64,000 nt of DNA from Pseudoalteromonas spongiae UST010723-006 (GCF_000238255.3 NZ_CP011039.1:2343001-2407000); one strand, 5' to 3'; positions 10,567-19,190 are shown, counted from the stretch's first letter. Program-made: numbers and translations. The notes: generated by a model not told the origin, from the sequence alone.

Positions 10567-11775
10567 TTAACTGTTTTGCGTTAACTTCGCAGTAATTGGA
10601 ATGCAAATCGCTACAAATAATGCGCTCGCGATTAAACATGCTGTTAACCCATATTGCTGAAACAATAATCCGGACAACACAGTGCCAAATAAACGCCCAC
10701 AGGCATTTGCCATGTAATAAAGGCCAACATCCATCGAGGCACCTTCATCACGGGCGTAATGCACAATCAAAAATGAGTGAATGGCAGAGTTAATAGCAAA
10801 AATTACGGCAAATAAAATTAGCCCAAGTATCGCTACATTAACCAATGATAGGCCGTAAGAAATCGCCACCAGCATAATCACCAAAACAGCCAACAATGCA
10901 AGCGCACTGAACACCGCTGACTGCGCATTGGCCTGTTTATTAAACGCCTTAAATACTTTTGGCGTAGTTGATTGAAAAACCCCATAAATAATCACCCACA
11001 ACGCCATCATAGTACCTACTGCTGTACTCGACCATCCCGCTTGCATGGTTAAAAACACCGGCAAGGCAACCACAAACCACACATCGCGACTGGCAAATAA
11101 AAAGCAACGCGCAAACGAGAGTAGGTTTACTTTTTTGCTTGATGAAAATACTTGGCTAAATTTCGGCTTAAATGATTTGGCCTCTAAACTTTGCTTTAAC
11201 TGAGACGCAACCAATAAAGTGATGAATCCAAGTCCGCCAGCAAGTAAATACAAACTGTTTTGATAGCCAAATAGCGCCAGTAAAAAACCACCTAAAAAGA
11301 AACCACACCCTTTTAGTGTATTTTTCGACCCTGTAAGCAGTGCCACCCATTTAAATAGAGTGCTACTTTCATCGCTTGGCACAAGCTGTTTAATCGCTGT
11401 TTTAGCACTCATTTTATTGAGATCTTTGGCGATGCCCGATGCTGCTTGCAATATCATTACATAAACAACACTTAGCCACTGAGTTTGCGCCAGCAAAATC
11501 AGCGCGCTAATTTGCAGCAGCAAGCCACTAAACAGCGTGACTTTTAAACCAAAACGGGCGCCCAACCAGCCACCAAACAAATTGGTAACAATGCCAAAAA
11601 ATTCGTAAAACAAAAATAGCATTGCCACTTCAATTGGCGAATAACCGAGTTTATGAAAATACAGCACCACTAGCATACGCAGTGCGCCGTCAGTTAAGGT
11701 AAATCCCCAGTAAGCTAGGGTAATTTGTATGTAGTCTTTAATTCCCTGACTGACTGTGTTTGATGCTGCTAACAT
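10567..11775 (-). CDS. arsJ: Organoarsenical efflux permease ArsJ (MFS)
   Basis: Major facilitator protein of 402 residues with about 12 hydrophobic segments. The N-terminal region (KDYIQITLAYWGFTLTDGAL then RMLVVLYFHKLGYSP) is characteristic of ArsJ. Known function: ArsJ exports 1-arseno-3-phosphoglycerate, the unstable product made when the adjacent GAPDH uses arsenate in place of phosphate. This gives arsenate resistance without arsenate reduction. The gene is last in an arsR-GAPDH-arsJ order, downstream of a hairpin at 11809-11838. The neighbours make the ArsJ call much firmer than the sequence alone. Confidence 0.9.
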   Translation of the reverse strand: MLAASNTVSQGIKDYIQITLAYWGFTLTDGALRMLVVLYFHKLGYSPIEVAMLFLFYEFFGIVTNLFGGWLGARFGLKVTLFSGLLLQISALILLAQTQWLSVVYVMILQAASGIAKDLNKMSAKTAIKQLVPSDESSTLFKWVALLTGSKNTLKGCGFFLGGFLLALFGYQNSLYLLAGGLGFITLLVASQLKQSLEAKSFKPKFSQVFSSSKKVNLLSFARCFLFASRDVWFVVALPVFLTMQAGWSSTAVGTMMALWVIIYGVFQSTTPKVFKAFNKQANAQSAVFSALALLAVLVIMLVAISYGLSLVNVAILGLILFAVIFAINSAIHSFLIVHYARDEGASMDVGLYYMANACGRLFGTVLSGLLFQQYGLTACLIASALFVAICIPITAKLTQNS

Positions 11776-11808
11776 AATTTAACGCTACGTGACGTGATAA
11801 ACAAAACC

Positions 11809-11838
11809 TAAACCAAGGCGTTGCAACACCTTGGTTTA
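11809..11838 (-). terminator. Intra-operon hairpin between GAPDH and arsJ
   Basis: Perfect 10-base arms (TAAACCAAGG / CCTTGGTTTA) separated by 10 bases lie between the GAPDH stop and the arsJ start. On the minus strand the hairpin is followed by a short GGTTTTGTTT tract and not a full T run. It could act as a weak terminator or an mRNA-stability element that lowers arsJ expression relative to GAPDH. Confidence 0.5.
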
Positions 11839-11853
11839 AGAAGAAAAGGTAAG

Positions 11854-12852
11854 TTAAGACGCGGCAATCATATTAACAATGTCATTCATGCGTGAGACAT
11901 AGTTAATTTCGTTGTCGTACCAAGCCAACACTTTCACTAAATGCTTGTCAATTACTTGAGTCGACAACCCATCAACAATGGCACTGTGCGTATCGCCAAC
12001 AAAATCAACCGAAACCAACGGACGCATTTCAATATCTAAAATACCCTTTAATTCACCTGATTTAGCGCACTCAAACGCATTGTTAATGTCTTCAACGCTG
12101 GTTGGTTTTTCAGTTTCAATTACTAAGTCCACCAAAGAGCCGCTTAACAGCGGTACACGCACAGCTAAGCCATCAAGTTTGCCTTTCAGCTCAGGGAAAA
12201 TCGTCATAATGGCTGTTGTTGACCCCGAGCTTGTTGGAATTAACGATTCACCACAAGCGCGCGCACGACGTAAGTCTTTATGGGCTTTATCAACAATCGT
12301 TTGAGTATTGGTAATATCGTGAATGGTGGTCATTGAACCACGTTTTATGCCGACTGTTTCTTTTAGTACCTTTACAACAGGCGCTAGGCAGTTGGTTGTG
12401 CACGACGCTGCCGTAACCACTTTATGTTTATCTGCTTGGTATAAATCATGATTTACGCCATAGACTAAATTAATCGCGCCTTCGTCTTTTACTGGGCAAG
12501 AAACAAGAACACGCGCTAATCCTTTATCTAACAAAGGTTGAAATAGCTCCGATTTACGGTAAAGCCCCGAACAGTCAATCAATAAGTCAATATTATCAAC
12601 AGGCAGATCAGTTAACTTTGACTCATGCAATAAGCTAATTTTCTGCTCAGCGACATATAAATGACTGTCATCAGCATGAATTTCATTGTCTTTAAAACGT
12701 CCTTGAACTGAGTCAAACGCTAGCAAGTGGGCAATCGCTTCGTTTGTTGCTGCGGGATCATTAATATACACCAACTGATGGTTTGCCTCAGCTAACACGA
12801 TACGTGCTAATAATTTACCCATACGACCGAAGCCATTAATCGCAATTTTCAT
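11854..12852 (-). CDS. ArsJ-associated glyceraldehyde-3-phosphate dehydrogenase
   Basis: A 332-residue GAPDH with the NAD-binding start KIAINGFGRMGKLLARI, the catalytic cysteine in AASCTTNCLAPV, the catalytic histidine region (MTTIHDITNTQ) and the C-terminal WYDNEINYVSRM. In arsR-GAPDH-arsJ operons this enzyme uses arsenate to form 1-arseno-3-phosphoglycerate, which ArsJ then exports. That role is taken from the known system. From the sequence alone it is a type I GAPDH. Its ATG is only 10 bases after the arsR stop, so the two are surely co-transcribed. Confidence 0.92.
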   Translation of the reverse strand: MKIAINGFGRMGKLLARIVLAEANHQLVYINDPAATNEAIAHLLAFDSVQGRFKDNEIHADDSHLYVAEQKISLLHESKLTDLPVDNIDLLIDCSGLYRKSELFQPLLDKGLARVLVSCPVKDEGAINLVYGVNHDLYQADKHKVVTAASCTTNCLAPVVKVLKETVGIKRGSMTTIHDITNTQTIVDKAHKDLRRARACGESLIPTSSGSTTAIMTIFPELKGKLDGLAVRVPLLSGSLVDLVIETEKPTSVEDINNAFECAKSGELKGILDIEMRPLVSVDFVGDTHSAIVDGLSTQVIDKHLVKVLAWYDNEINYVSRMNDIVNMIAAS

Positions 12853-12862
12853 AATAAACAGC

Positions 12863-13186
12863 CTAACAATTTGAAGGTTTGAAAGAAGTTAAATCACGTT
12901 GCACTTGGCAATCGCTATTTAGTGTGTCGAGTGTTAGTTTCAATATCGCTAACAGCGGCTGGCTGAGCGATTCACTTAATTGATAAAAGCGCCATGTACC
13001 GCGAGTAACAGACTGCACAAGCCCTGACTTTTTTAAATAACTTAAATGGCGACTAACCGTACCTTGTGGCATATCTAAAACGGCAACGAGATCACAGACA
13101 CATACCTCTTTATGCTCTAAAATAAGAGCCATAATTCGAAGGCGGGTCTGCTCACTGAGTGCTTTGTGAAATTGTGCTACAACCAT
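12863..13186 (-). CDS. arsR: ArsR-family arsenical-responsive repressor
   Basis: Winged-helix repressor of about 107 residues. The metalloid site is HKEVCVCDL, matching the CVCDL arsenite-binding motif of ArsR. The recognition helix is in PQGTVSRHLSYLKKSGLV. A longer frame starts at 13246, but its extra 20 residues run through the probable operator, so the ATG at 13186 (MVVAQFHKALSEQTRLRIM) is chosen. It is first gene of the operon with GAPDH and arsJ, and expected to repress that operon and release on arsenite binding. Confidence 0.9.
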   Translation of the reverse strand: MVVAQFHKALSEQTRLRIMALILEHKEVCVCDLVAVLDMPQGTVSRHLSYLKKSGLVQSVTRGTWRFYQLSESLSQPLLAILKLTLDTLNSDCQVQRDLTSFKPSNC

Positions 13187-13188
13187 AA

Positions 13189-13220
13189 ATTCGCTTAAAC
13201 ATATATACGCATAAGCAAAT
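13189..13220. promoter_or_regulatory. Probable ArsR operator between arsR and thpR
   Basis: An imperfect inverted repeat has arms ATTCGCTTA (13189-13197) and TAAGCAAAT (13212-13220), eight of nine positions matching, around an AT-rich centre containing ATATAT. It fills most of the 42-base gap between the arsR ATG and the divergent thpR ATG, as expected for an autoregulated ArsR/SmtB-type operator. The assignment rests on position and symmetry. Confidence 0.6.
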
Positions 13221-13228
13221 ATTAAAAG

Positions 13229-13771
13229 ATGACAGATAAAAATCAAGAAAATAAACGGCTATTTTTTGGCTTAGATTTTAGTGAAGAAGATAAATATAGA
13301 ATATTCAGATGGTTAACATCAAAAATTGAAAGCAAACGAAAGCCTGTATTAAAAAGTAATTTGCACTTAACCTTAGCTTTTTTACCGAATGTGCCAATAA
13401 AAACACAAAAAGCTTTAATTGAATTTGCGCACAGCTTAACGGTGTCCCCATTTAGCTTGCGCTTTGAAGAGACAAGCTTTTGGCAAAATAGTGGAATTTT
13501 TTATTTAAAACCAACAAGCCAACCCAGCTCATTAACACAGCTTGCCAATACATTACGCGATAAAGGTGAAAAACTGCAACTTTACACTAACCCGTTTGCC
13601 TATCACCCGCACGTTACACTAATACGAAACTGCAAACAGCCCCCTCAAACAATACAAAAAATCACGCCGTTTGACGTGACCTATAGTGAATTTAAACTCT
13701 TTCACTCGACGCGCATTAATAACCAGTTACGCTATATACCAATCGAAACATTTCCGCTAAAAACCGGCTAA
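13229..13771 (+). CDS. thpR: RNA 2',3'-cyclic phosphodiesterase (2H family)
   Basis: A 180-residue 2H phosphoesterase with the two diagnostic H-x-T-x motifs, HLTLAF near residue 47 and HVTLIR near residue 131, and the KRLFFGLDFSEE opening. The family hydrolyses 2',3'-cyclic phosphate ends and has 2'-5' RNA ligase activity in vitro. The start is 42 bases from arsR, so its promoter must overlap the probable ArsR operator. It has no good Shine-Dalgarno. Its stop overlaps the end of the convergent response-regulator gene. Confidence 0.88.
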   Translation: MTDKNQENKRLFFGLDFSEEDKYRIFRWLTSKIESKRKPVLKSNLHLTLAFLPNVPIKTQKALIEFAHSLTVSPFSLRFEETSFWQNSGIFYLKPTSQPSSLTQLANTLRDKGEKLQLYTNPFAYHPHVTLIRNCKQPPQTIQKITPFDVTYSEFKLFHSTRINNQLRYIPIETFPLKTG

Positions 13772-14865
13772 GATAATTGGCGTTTAAAATCTTTAATCAC
13801 GTTATTTAAGCTATTAATAATTTTTACATGACTATAGGCGAGTTCTTCAAACTTCATTAACGTGTCATCGGTGACTTCAGTTAACTTGCTTTCTTCGTCG
13901 TTGGTGAGTTCAAGTTGGCTAAAGATTTCAAAAAACTTAAGTGATTGGTGACTTTGAATTTGCTGGGTTTGTTCTGTAAAAAGCCCCATTTTTTGCTGTA
14001 AGTCATCTAGTTCGTATGCAATTTTTTTAAAATACAGTTGTTTTACATATTCTTGATTAAGCATATTAACTTGATGATTTGCACATTCAATATAGGCCGC
14101 TACCACATCTAAAATTTGCCCTTTTCGCACTTCGTCTTCAGGCATATTTTTAATTAAAATACAGATATAACTGTCTTTGAAAAAATATCGACGCCCAGCG
14201 TTAATAATACGCTCGTCTTTTTGCATTACTAATTTAAAAAGATCTTCTTCCATACCACATGCACGTGCATAAGGACTATCCCAGTAACTTATCTGACTAT
14301 TTTCACTGTAAGCAATCGACGCCGTAAGCTCTAAGCTCTGTAAATACGAAAAAATATGAACTAAAAACTCGCTGTAGTTAGTGCAAGAAAGGCAGCCTTG
14401 AATCGCTCTTGCCGTATTACCCCACATAAAAGAATCAGACATTGCAGAAAATACCGCTGTGTTTGCCTGTTGCTCAGCCTCTTTTAGGGCATCAAACTCT
14501 TGCCGGTTAGCGAGCGCTTTTTTAATTTTAATTAATAGTAAAGGGGGAATAAATGCGCGTTTATCAATCCAATCGGCGGCACCTGCATTGAATGCATTCA
14601 TTTTGACATCAAGCTCTTCAGATGCGCTGAGAAAAATTATAATTGGGGTTTTACCTTGTTTTTTAATATGATGAATAAGCTCAACCCCTTCGCCATCGGG
14701 AAAGTAGTAATCCAATACTATGACACTAAATTGAGACTTATCGCACAAGGCTTTCGCTTGCTCCAAGTTATACGCTTGTGACACTAGGTATTCATCGGTC
14801 AAGCTTGAGGCAACAAGATCATTTAAACAAATATCGTCTTCCGCAATTAGTAAGTCTATTTTCAT
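13768..14865 (-). CDS. Response regulator with uncharacterised C-terminal region
   Basis: A 365-residue protein. The N-terminal REC domain has the acidic pair in IAEDD, the phosphoacceptor Asp in VIVLDYYFPDGEG and the conserved Lys in WIDKRAF, so it should be phosphorylatable. The remaining 240 residues carry no DNA-binding or GGDEF motif that I recognise. They contain a possible sensor-like segment and a Gln-rich, probably coiled-coil stretch (DLQQKMGLFTEQTQQIQSHQ). No kinase gene is adjacent. It could regulate through protein-protein contact. Convergent stop overlap with thpR. Confidence 0.8.
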   Translation of the reverse strand: MKIDLLIAEDDICLNDLVASSLTDEYLVSQAYNLEQAKALCDKSQFSVIVLDYYFPDGEGVELIHHIKKQGKTPIIIFLSASEELDVKMNAFNAGAADWIDKRAFIPPLLLIKIKKALANRQEFDALKEAEQQANTAVFSAMSDSFMWGNTARAIQGCLSCTNYSEFLVHIFSYLQSLELTASIAYSENSQISYWDSPYARACGMEEDLFKLVMQKDERIINAGRRYFFKDSYICILIKNMPEDEVRKGQILDVVAAYIECANHQVNMLNQEYVKQLYFKKIAYELDDLQQKMGLFTEQTQQIQSHQSLKFFEIFSQLELTNDEESKLTEVTDDTLMKFEELAYSHVKIINSLNNVIKDFKRQLS

Positions 14866-14916
14866 AGTTTAAACACGTTAATAGCACCAGTACTAAGCAT
14901 AGAATAATATTACAAA

Positions 14917-14951
14917 TAAAAAAGCCCAACGCCATTAGGCATTGGGCTTTT
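14917..14951 (-). terminator. Terminator downstream of amtB
   Basis: Ten-base perfect arms (AAAAGCCCAA at 14920-14929 and TTGGGCTTTT at 14942-14951) give a GC-centred hairpin followed on the minus strand by a T run. It is placed 31 bases after the amtB stop and ends the glnK-amtB transcript. Confidence 0.88.
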
Positions 14952-14982
14952 GCGTGTTTGCAACTTAAACCAAACTAGCTGG

Positions 14983-16215
14983 TTAGATATTACCTCGTAC
15001 GGTAACAAACTCAGGGTACGCATCTACACCACAATCGTGTTGGTCCATACCGTTAATTTCTTCTTCTTCGCCAACCCGAATCCCCATGGTTTTCTTAAGT
15101 ACTGCCCAAACAATAAATGAGCTCACAAACACAAAGGCAAAGATTACTACTGCGCCAATTAGTTGATTTACAAAAGTCGCATCACTATTTGATAACGGCA
15201 CTAACATAAGACCTAAGAAGCCGCATACACCGTGAACTGAAATCGCACCCACTGGGTCATCAATTTTAGCTTTGTCTAATGCCACAATGCTGAACACAAC
15301 TAAGCTGCCACCTAGCGCGCCACCCAGCACCGCAAGTAACGGGCTTGGCGATGCAGGTTCTGCAGTAATTACAACAAGACCTGCAAGTGCGCCATTCAAT
15401 ACCATAGTTAAATCAGCTTTACGCCATAACACTTTACAAAGTAATAGTGCTGAGATTGCGCCAGCAGCCGCTGCCGCATTCGTGTTAAGTAAGATTTGAC
15501 TCACTGCTGTGGCATTTTCTTTATCTGATAGCAGCAATTGCGAACCACCATTAAAACCAAACCAACCCATCCAAAGAATAAATGTACCTAGTGTTGCAAG
15601 CGGCAAATTAGAGCCCGGAATTGGGTAGATTTCACCATTTTTACCATACTTCCCTTTACGTGCACCCAATAATAATACACCGGCAAGCGCAGCCGCTGCC
15701 CCCGCCATATGTACGATACCTGAACCTGCAAAATCAACAAACCCCATCTCAGATAAGAAGCCACCGCCCCAAGTCCAGTAACCTTCTAATGGGTATATAA
15801 AACCAGTTAACACCACACAAAAAACTAGGAAAGACCATAACTTCATGCGCTCAGCAACTGCACCTGAAACAATCGACATTGCCGTTGCAACAAACACAAC
15901 TTGGAAGAAGAAGTCTGATTGCAGTGCATGATCAGCATCTGCCGCTTCAGTACCAATCAGCATGCCCAATGACGGTAAAAAACCACCCTCGGCATTATCA
16001 ACATACATAATGTTGTAACCAACAATCAGATAAACCGTACATGCTATCGCGTAAAGCGCGACATTTTTAGTTAAAATTTCAGTGGTGTTTTTAGAGCGTA
16101 CTAGGCCCGCTTCTAACATTGCGAAACCCGCAGCCATCCACATTACTAAGATGCCAGACATTAAAAAGTAAAATGTGTCGAGCGCAAACTTTAATTCAAC
16201 TACTGTGTTTTCCAT
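14983..16215 (-). CDS. amtB: Ammonium transporter AmtB
   Basis: Inner-membrane ammonium channel of 410 residues with about 11 TM helices. Typical motifs are FYFLMSGILVMWMAAGFAML, DFAGSGIVHMAGAAAALAG (with the first pore histidine) and DDPVGAISVHGVCGFLG (second pore histidine), plus WMGWFGFNGGS. The N-terminus shows no cleaved signal sequence. It lies 10 bases after glnK, the standard partner whose T-loop blocks the channel when nitrogen is plentiful. The terminator at 14917-14951 ends the unit. Confidence 0.95.
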   Translation of the reverse strand: MENTVVELKFALDTFYFLMSGILVMWMAAGFAMLEAGLVRSKNTTEILTKNVALYAIACTVYLIVGYNIMYVDNAEGGFLPSLGMLIGTEAADADHALQSDFFFQVVFVATAMSIVSGAVAERMKLWSFLVFCVVLTGFIYPLEGYWTWGGGFLSEMGFVDFAGSGIVHMAGAAAALAGVLLLGARKGKYGKNGEIYPIPGSNLPLATLGTFILWMGWFGFNGGSQLLLSDKENATAVSQILLNTNAAAAAGAISALLLCKVLWRKADLTMVLNGALAGLVVITAEPASPSPLLAVLGGALGGSLVVFSIVALDKAKIDDPVGAISVHGVCGFLGLMLVPLSNSDATFVNQLIGAVVIFAFVFVSSFIVWAVLKKTMGIRVGEEEEINGMDQHDCGVDAYPEFVTVRGNI

Positions 16216-16225
16216 GACATTCCCC

Positions 16226-16564
16226 TTAAATTGCCGCTTCGTCTAACTCGCCCGTACGAATACGAACAATTTGCTCTAGGTCATAGACAAAAATTTTGCC
16301 GTCACCGATTTTGCCGGTTTGTGCCACATTGGTAATTGCCTCAACCACACGGTCAACATTGTCGCTTTGCGTTGCAATTTCGACTTTAATTTTTGGAATA
16401 AAATCAACTTGGTACTCTGCGCCTCGATATAGCTCAGTGTGCCCGCGTTGACGTCCAAAACCTTTTACATCGACTACTGTCATGCCCTCAATGCCAAGAT
16501 CTGACATCGCTTCTCTAACATCATCAAGCTTAAATGGCTTAATAATGGCGCTGATCATTTTCAT
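16226..16564 (-). CDS. glnK: Nitrogen regulatory P-II protein
   Basis: A 112-residue P-II trimer subunit beginning MKMISAIIKPFKLDDVREAM. The uridylylation site is Tyr51 in the T-loop (TELYRGAEYQVDF), and the C-terminal signature GKIGDGKIFVYDLEQIVRIR is intact. A longer frame from 16609 adds 15 residues without family support. The ATG at 16564 has an ACAGG ribosome site. Its link to amtB identifies it as the GlnK type. An NtrC-like site and possible sigma-54 promoter lie upstream. Confidence 0.95.
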   Translation of the reverse strand: MKMISAIIKPFKLDDVREAMSDLGIEGMTVVDVKGFGRQRGHTELYRGAEYQVDFIPKIKVEIATQSDNVDRVVEAITNVAQTGKIGDGKIFVYDLEQIVRIRTGELDEAAI

Positions 16565-16605
16565 AACGTGTACCTGTTGTTGTTTTTTATTTGTACTTAC
16601 TAAAT

Positions 16606-16620
16606 CCAACCTTTATGCCA
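16606..16620 (-). promoter_or_regulatory. Possible sigma-54 promoter of glnK-amtB
   Basis: The minus strand reads TGGCATAAAGGTTGG, close to the -24/-12 consensus TGGCAC-N5-TTGC with mismatches at the sixth base and the last -12 base. A start here would lie about 30 bases before the glnK ATG. The NtrC-like box lies about 70 bases farther upstream, a normal enhancer distance. Confidence 0.4.
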
Positions 16621-16682
16621 ATAATATTTTTTTATCTAATTCATAAAGTTATGTAATTTACAATGTGTTACAACAAAGTTAA

Positions 16683-16699
16683 CGCACCACAAAGGTGCA
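16683..16699. promoter_or_regulatory. NtrC-like binding site upstream of glnK
   Basis: The perfect dyad GCACC-N5-GGTGC matches the NtrC consensus (TGCACC-N5-GGTGCA). Further half-sites (TTGGTGCA around 16733-16740) follow. With glnK-amtB being a classic NtrC target, this is a good candidate enhancer. Confidence 0.6.
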
Positions 16700-16859
16700 G
16701 CAATAGTGGGTTTGTGAACGTTTTGGTGCAAAAAATGAAACAGCAAAAACTTGCTTTGGTGACCGTTTTTGACACAATATGCTATGTCTGAGTTAGCTGT
16801 TATGCTGAGCCGTACTAACTCAATGGAATAAAAAACAATAACAAAGGATATATAAGCAA

Positions 16860-18068
16860 ATGGCTTATTGGGTTATCCAAGCTTTAATTGCTCTCATATT
16901 ATTACTTGGCGGAATGTCAAATATAGACACCGACAAGGAAATGCATGGCCTTGCAAACACATTCGCGTATGCAGGCATACGCACTTTAAGCTTCTTTCTT
17001 ATTACTCACTTTTTGATTCGCGCCCCCATTAATTTCTTACGCAACAAAGAAGTCGGATTTATGAAAGTCTTCATCTGTGGCTTAGTCTTTGTTACTGTTG
17101 GCTCATTTATAGGCAAGAGCATTCGCGATATAAGCAGAGACATGTTTGTGCCTATTGATAACGAAATTGCCTATTATCGAGCAAACCCCGATAAAGATCC
17201 GCTTAATCAGGTTAAAACAAACAGCGAAGTTGAAAAAAGCAAAGACATTCAAGATGAAACACCAACTAATGCGACAGCTAAATCTGAATTTAAAAGAGGT
17301 TTTAAAGAAGGGTTTGACCAAGCACAACTAAAAGCGCGAGAGGAACTTGAGAAAATTAATAGTGGAGACCAAGAAGCGATTGATCGTGCCTCTTCGAAAC
17401 AATTAAAGTCTCAATTCGGTGCATTCCTTTTTTGGTTGTTTTGCTATCTACCGTTGTCAGCATTAAAACGTCGCTTCCAAGTTAAAACACAACTTAAGCA
17501 AAGTCAGATCGCATTACTAATGAGTCAGCTTAATCCGCATTTTTTGTTTAATTCATTAAACAGTATTCGCGGTATGATTTTCGAAGATAAACAGCTTGCT
17601 AAAGAGTTAATCGATAAACTAAATGAGCTTTTTCGCTACAACTTAACAGCAAATAAGCACCCTACGGTAAAATTAAAAGAAGAATTACGCATTTGTGAAT
17701 TCTATCTTGATATTGAGCATATTCGCCTTGAAGAGCGCTTGTTAATTGAAATGCATGTAGATGAAACCTGCTTAAATATCAAAGTCCCCACTATGGGCAT
17801 TCTTACGTTAATTGAAAACTCAATTAAGCACGGTATCGCTCCAAGGCAAGATCAAAGCCTGCTGATTGTTGATATTGCTAAACAAAAAAACCAACTTGTG
17901 GTGACCGTAAGTAATCCAATTTACACAGGCACCTATAAAGTCGAAAGCACAGGTACAGGGCAAGAAAACCTAATTAAACGCTTACAGCTAATGTATAACG
18001 AAAACGCCTCGTTAAACGCTGAGTTTAAAGACGATAAATATATCGCATGTTTAACATTGCCAATTTAA
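16860..18068 (+). CDS. LytS-family sensor histidine kinase (intact)
   Basis: A 402-residue membrane kinase of the His_kinase (LytS/YehU) type. Two TM segments come early, then a charged linker (residues about 115-175) and another hydrophobic segment (FGAFLFWLFCYLPLSAL). The H-box NPHFLFNSLNSIRGMI has the phospho-histidine at residue 227. The ATP-binding N-box LIENSIKHGI and a G-box region (ESTGTGQENLIKRL) are intact. An AAAGGA ribosome site precedes the ATG. It is first of a cluster with two related but degenerate genes and a LytTR regulator, and is the only member expected to autophosphorylate. Confidence 0.9.
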   Translation: MAYWVIQALIALILLLGGMSNIDTDKEMHGLANTFAYAGIRTLSFFLITHFLIRAPINFLRNKEVGFMKVFICGLVFVTVGSFIGKSIRDISRDMFVPIDNEIAYYRANPDKDPLNQVKTNSEVEKSKDIQDETPTNATAKSEFKRGFKEGFDQAQLKAREELEKINSGDQEAIDRASSKQLKSQFGAFLFWLFCYLPLSALKRRFQVKTQLKQSQIALLMSQLNPHFLFNSLNSIRGMIFEDKQLAKELIDKLNELFRYNLTANKHPTVKLKEELRICEFYLDIEHIRLEERLLIEMHVDETCLNIKVPTMGILTLIENSIKHGIAPRQDQSLLIVDIAKQKNQLVVTVSNPIYTGTYKVESTGTGQENLIKRLQLMYNENASLNAEFKDDKYIACLTLPI

Positions 18069-18086
18069 AAAGGTCAAAATCCGGTT

Positions 18087-19190
18087 ATGAATTTCAGTTA
18101 CATTCGAAATACCAGTCCTAACTATTGGCGATACCAAGGGCCGATCTTATTTGTATCAGCCTTAGTAACTCTCTTAGGTGTCTGGGGGATTTTTCAAGAA
18201 CCTGACGGCCAAGAAATACCCATATTTCAACTTGGTTGGTACGGGGCATTAGCTCTCAGCACTTACCAGCTCATAATGATATTTGCGGCATTTCATATCG
18301 TGCTGCGCGGCGTTTATAAACACTATAAAACCTATGCTAAAACTAAGTGGAAACTGTTTTTACTGCTATTAGCTAGTTCCACCATCACTTCGTTAGTGAT
18401 TATTGGTTTAGATTTTTTACCTATATTTCTCACATTAGTACCTTACTCTCTTGAAGAGTACTTAAACAGTATCATGCATTTGGATGGCTTAGGCGAGTCA
18501 CTCGTAGCCTATGTTATTTATAATATTGTGTTTAATTTAGTGTGGGCTTACTGTTACGTACTTGCAGCTAGTATTTCAAATTATAAGCAGCTCGCATTAT
18601 TGCTTAAAAAGCAAAAACTACAAATTTTAACCAACCGTGTTAACCCTGAGTTTTTATTCGATACCATGGAAGCGATTAAGCATCAAATTGATATTGATGA
18701 AGAAAAAGCGGCAGATCTTGTAACCAAAGCATCGGACCTTTTTCGTTACAACTTGATGTCGAGTAAAACAGCCGATGCAAAGCTCAATGATGAACTGGCC
18801 AGTTTAGCCAATTACCTAGAGTTACTTGAAGAACAAAAGCGTGCGCCAAGTAGTTACAGCTTAAAGCTTCATGACGCTGAGATATCACCTAATATCCCAA
18901 GTATGTCGCTTATTTTTATCTGTTCGTTTTTACTCAATACTGCACGTAACCGCAACGGCGAACTGACGATAGCAAGCTTTATAAAACACCAAAAATATCG
19001 TATCGAAATTGCGCATCAAAGCCACGGTAAGTTCTTTTTAGATACTGAACATTTCGATAATGTAAAAAGCCGTTTAGAGCACCAGTATAGTAACGATGCC
19101 AGCATCGTTTTAGTTAAAAGCGGTAAGCGAAGAAAAGTAGTGATTGAACTGCCAATTGACTGGCAACAACAACTAGAAAAAACAGCCTAA
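18087..19190 (+). CDS. LytS-like pseudokinase lacking the phospho-histidine
   Basis: A 367-residue membrane protein with four TM segments in the first 180 residues and a C-terminal domain clearly related to the preceding kinase. The H-box reads NPEFLFDTMEAI, so glutamate (residue 188) replaces the phosphoacceptor histidine. The position of the N-box (MSLIFICSFLLNTARNRNGE) has no ENxxKHG motif, and no glycine-rich G-box is seen. It can hardly be a kinase. A sensor or adaptor subunit that dimerises with its neighbours is my inference. The frame is intact. It starts 18 bases after the kinase gene. Confidence 0.8.
   Translation: MNFSYIRNTSPNYWRYQGPILFVSALVTLLGVWGIFQEPDGQEIPIFQLGWYGALALSTYQLIMIFAAFHIVLRGVYKHYKTYAKTKWKLFLLLLASSTITSLVIIGLDFLPIFLTLVPYSLEEYLNSIMHLDGLGESLVAYVIYNIVFNLVWAYCYVLAASISNYKQLALLLKKQKLQILTNRVNPEFLFDTMEAIKHQIDIDEEKAADLVTKASDLFRYNLMSSKTADAKLNDELASLANYLELLEEQKRAPSSYSLKLHDAEISPNIPSMSLIFICSFLLNTARNRNGELTIASFIKHQKYRIEIAHQSHGKFFLDTEHFDNVKSRLEHQYSNDASIVLVKSGKRRKVVIELPIDWQQQLEKTA

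Noticed and set aside
13187..13246. N-terminal extension of ArsR to 127 residues
   Set aside because: The added hydrophobic residues are not in the ArsR family and the segment is the probable operator.
16565..16609. 15-residue N-terminal extension of GlnK
   Set aside because: P-II proteins begin with MK-x-I/V-x-A/V-IIKPFK; the ATG at 16564 has its own ribosome site.
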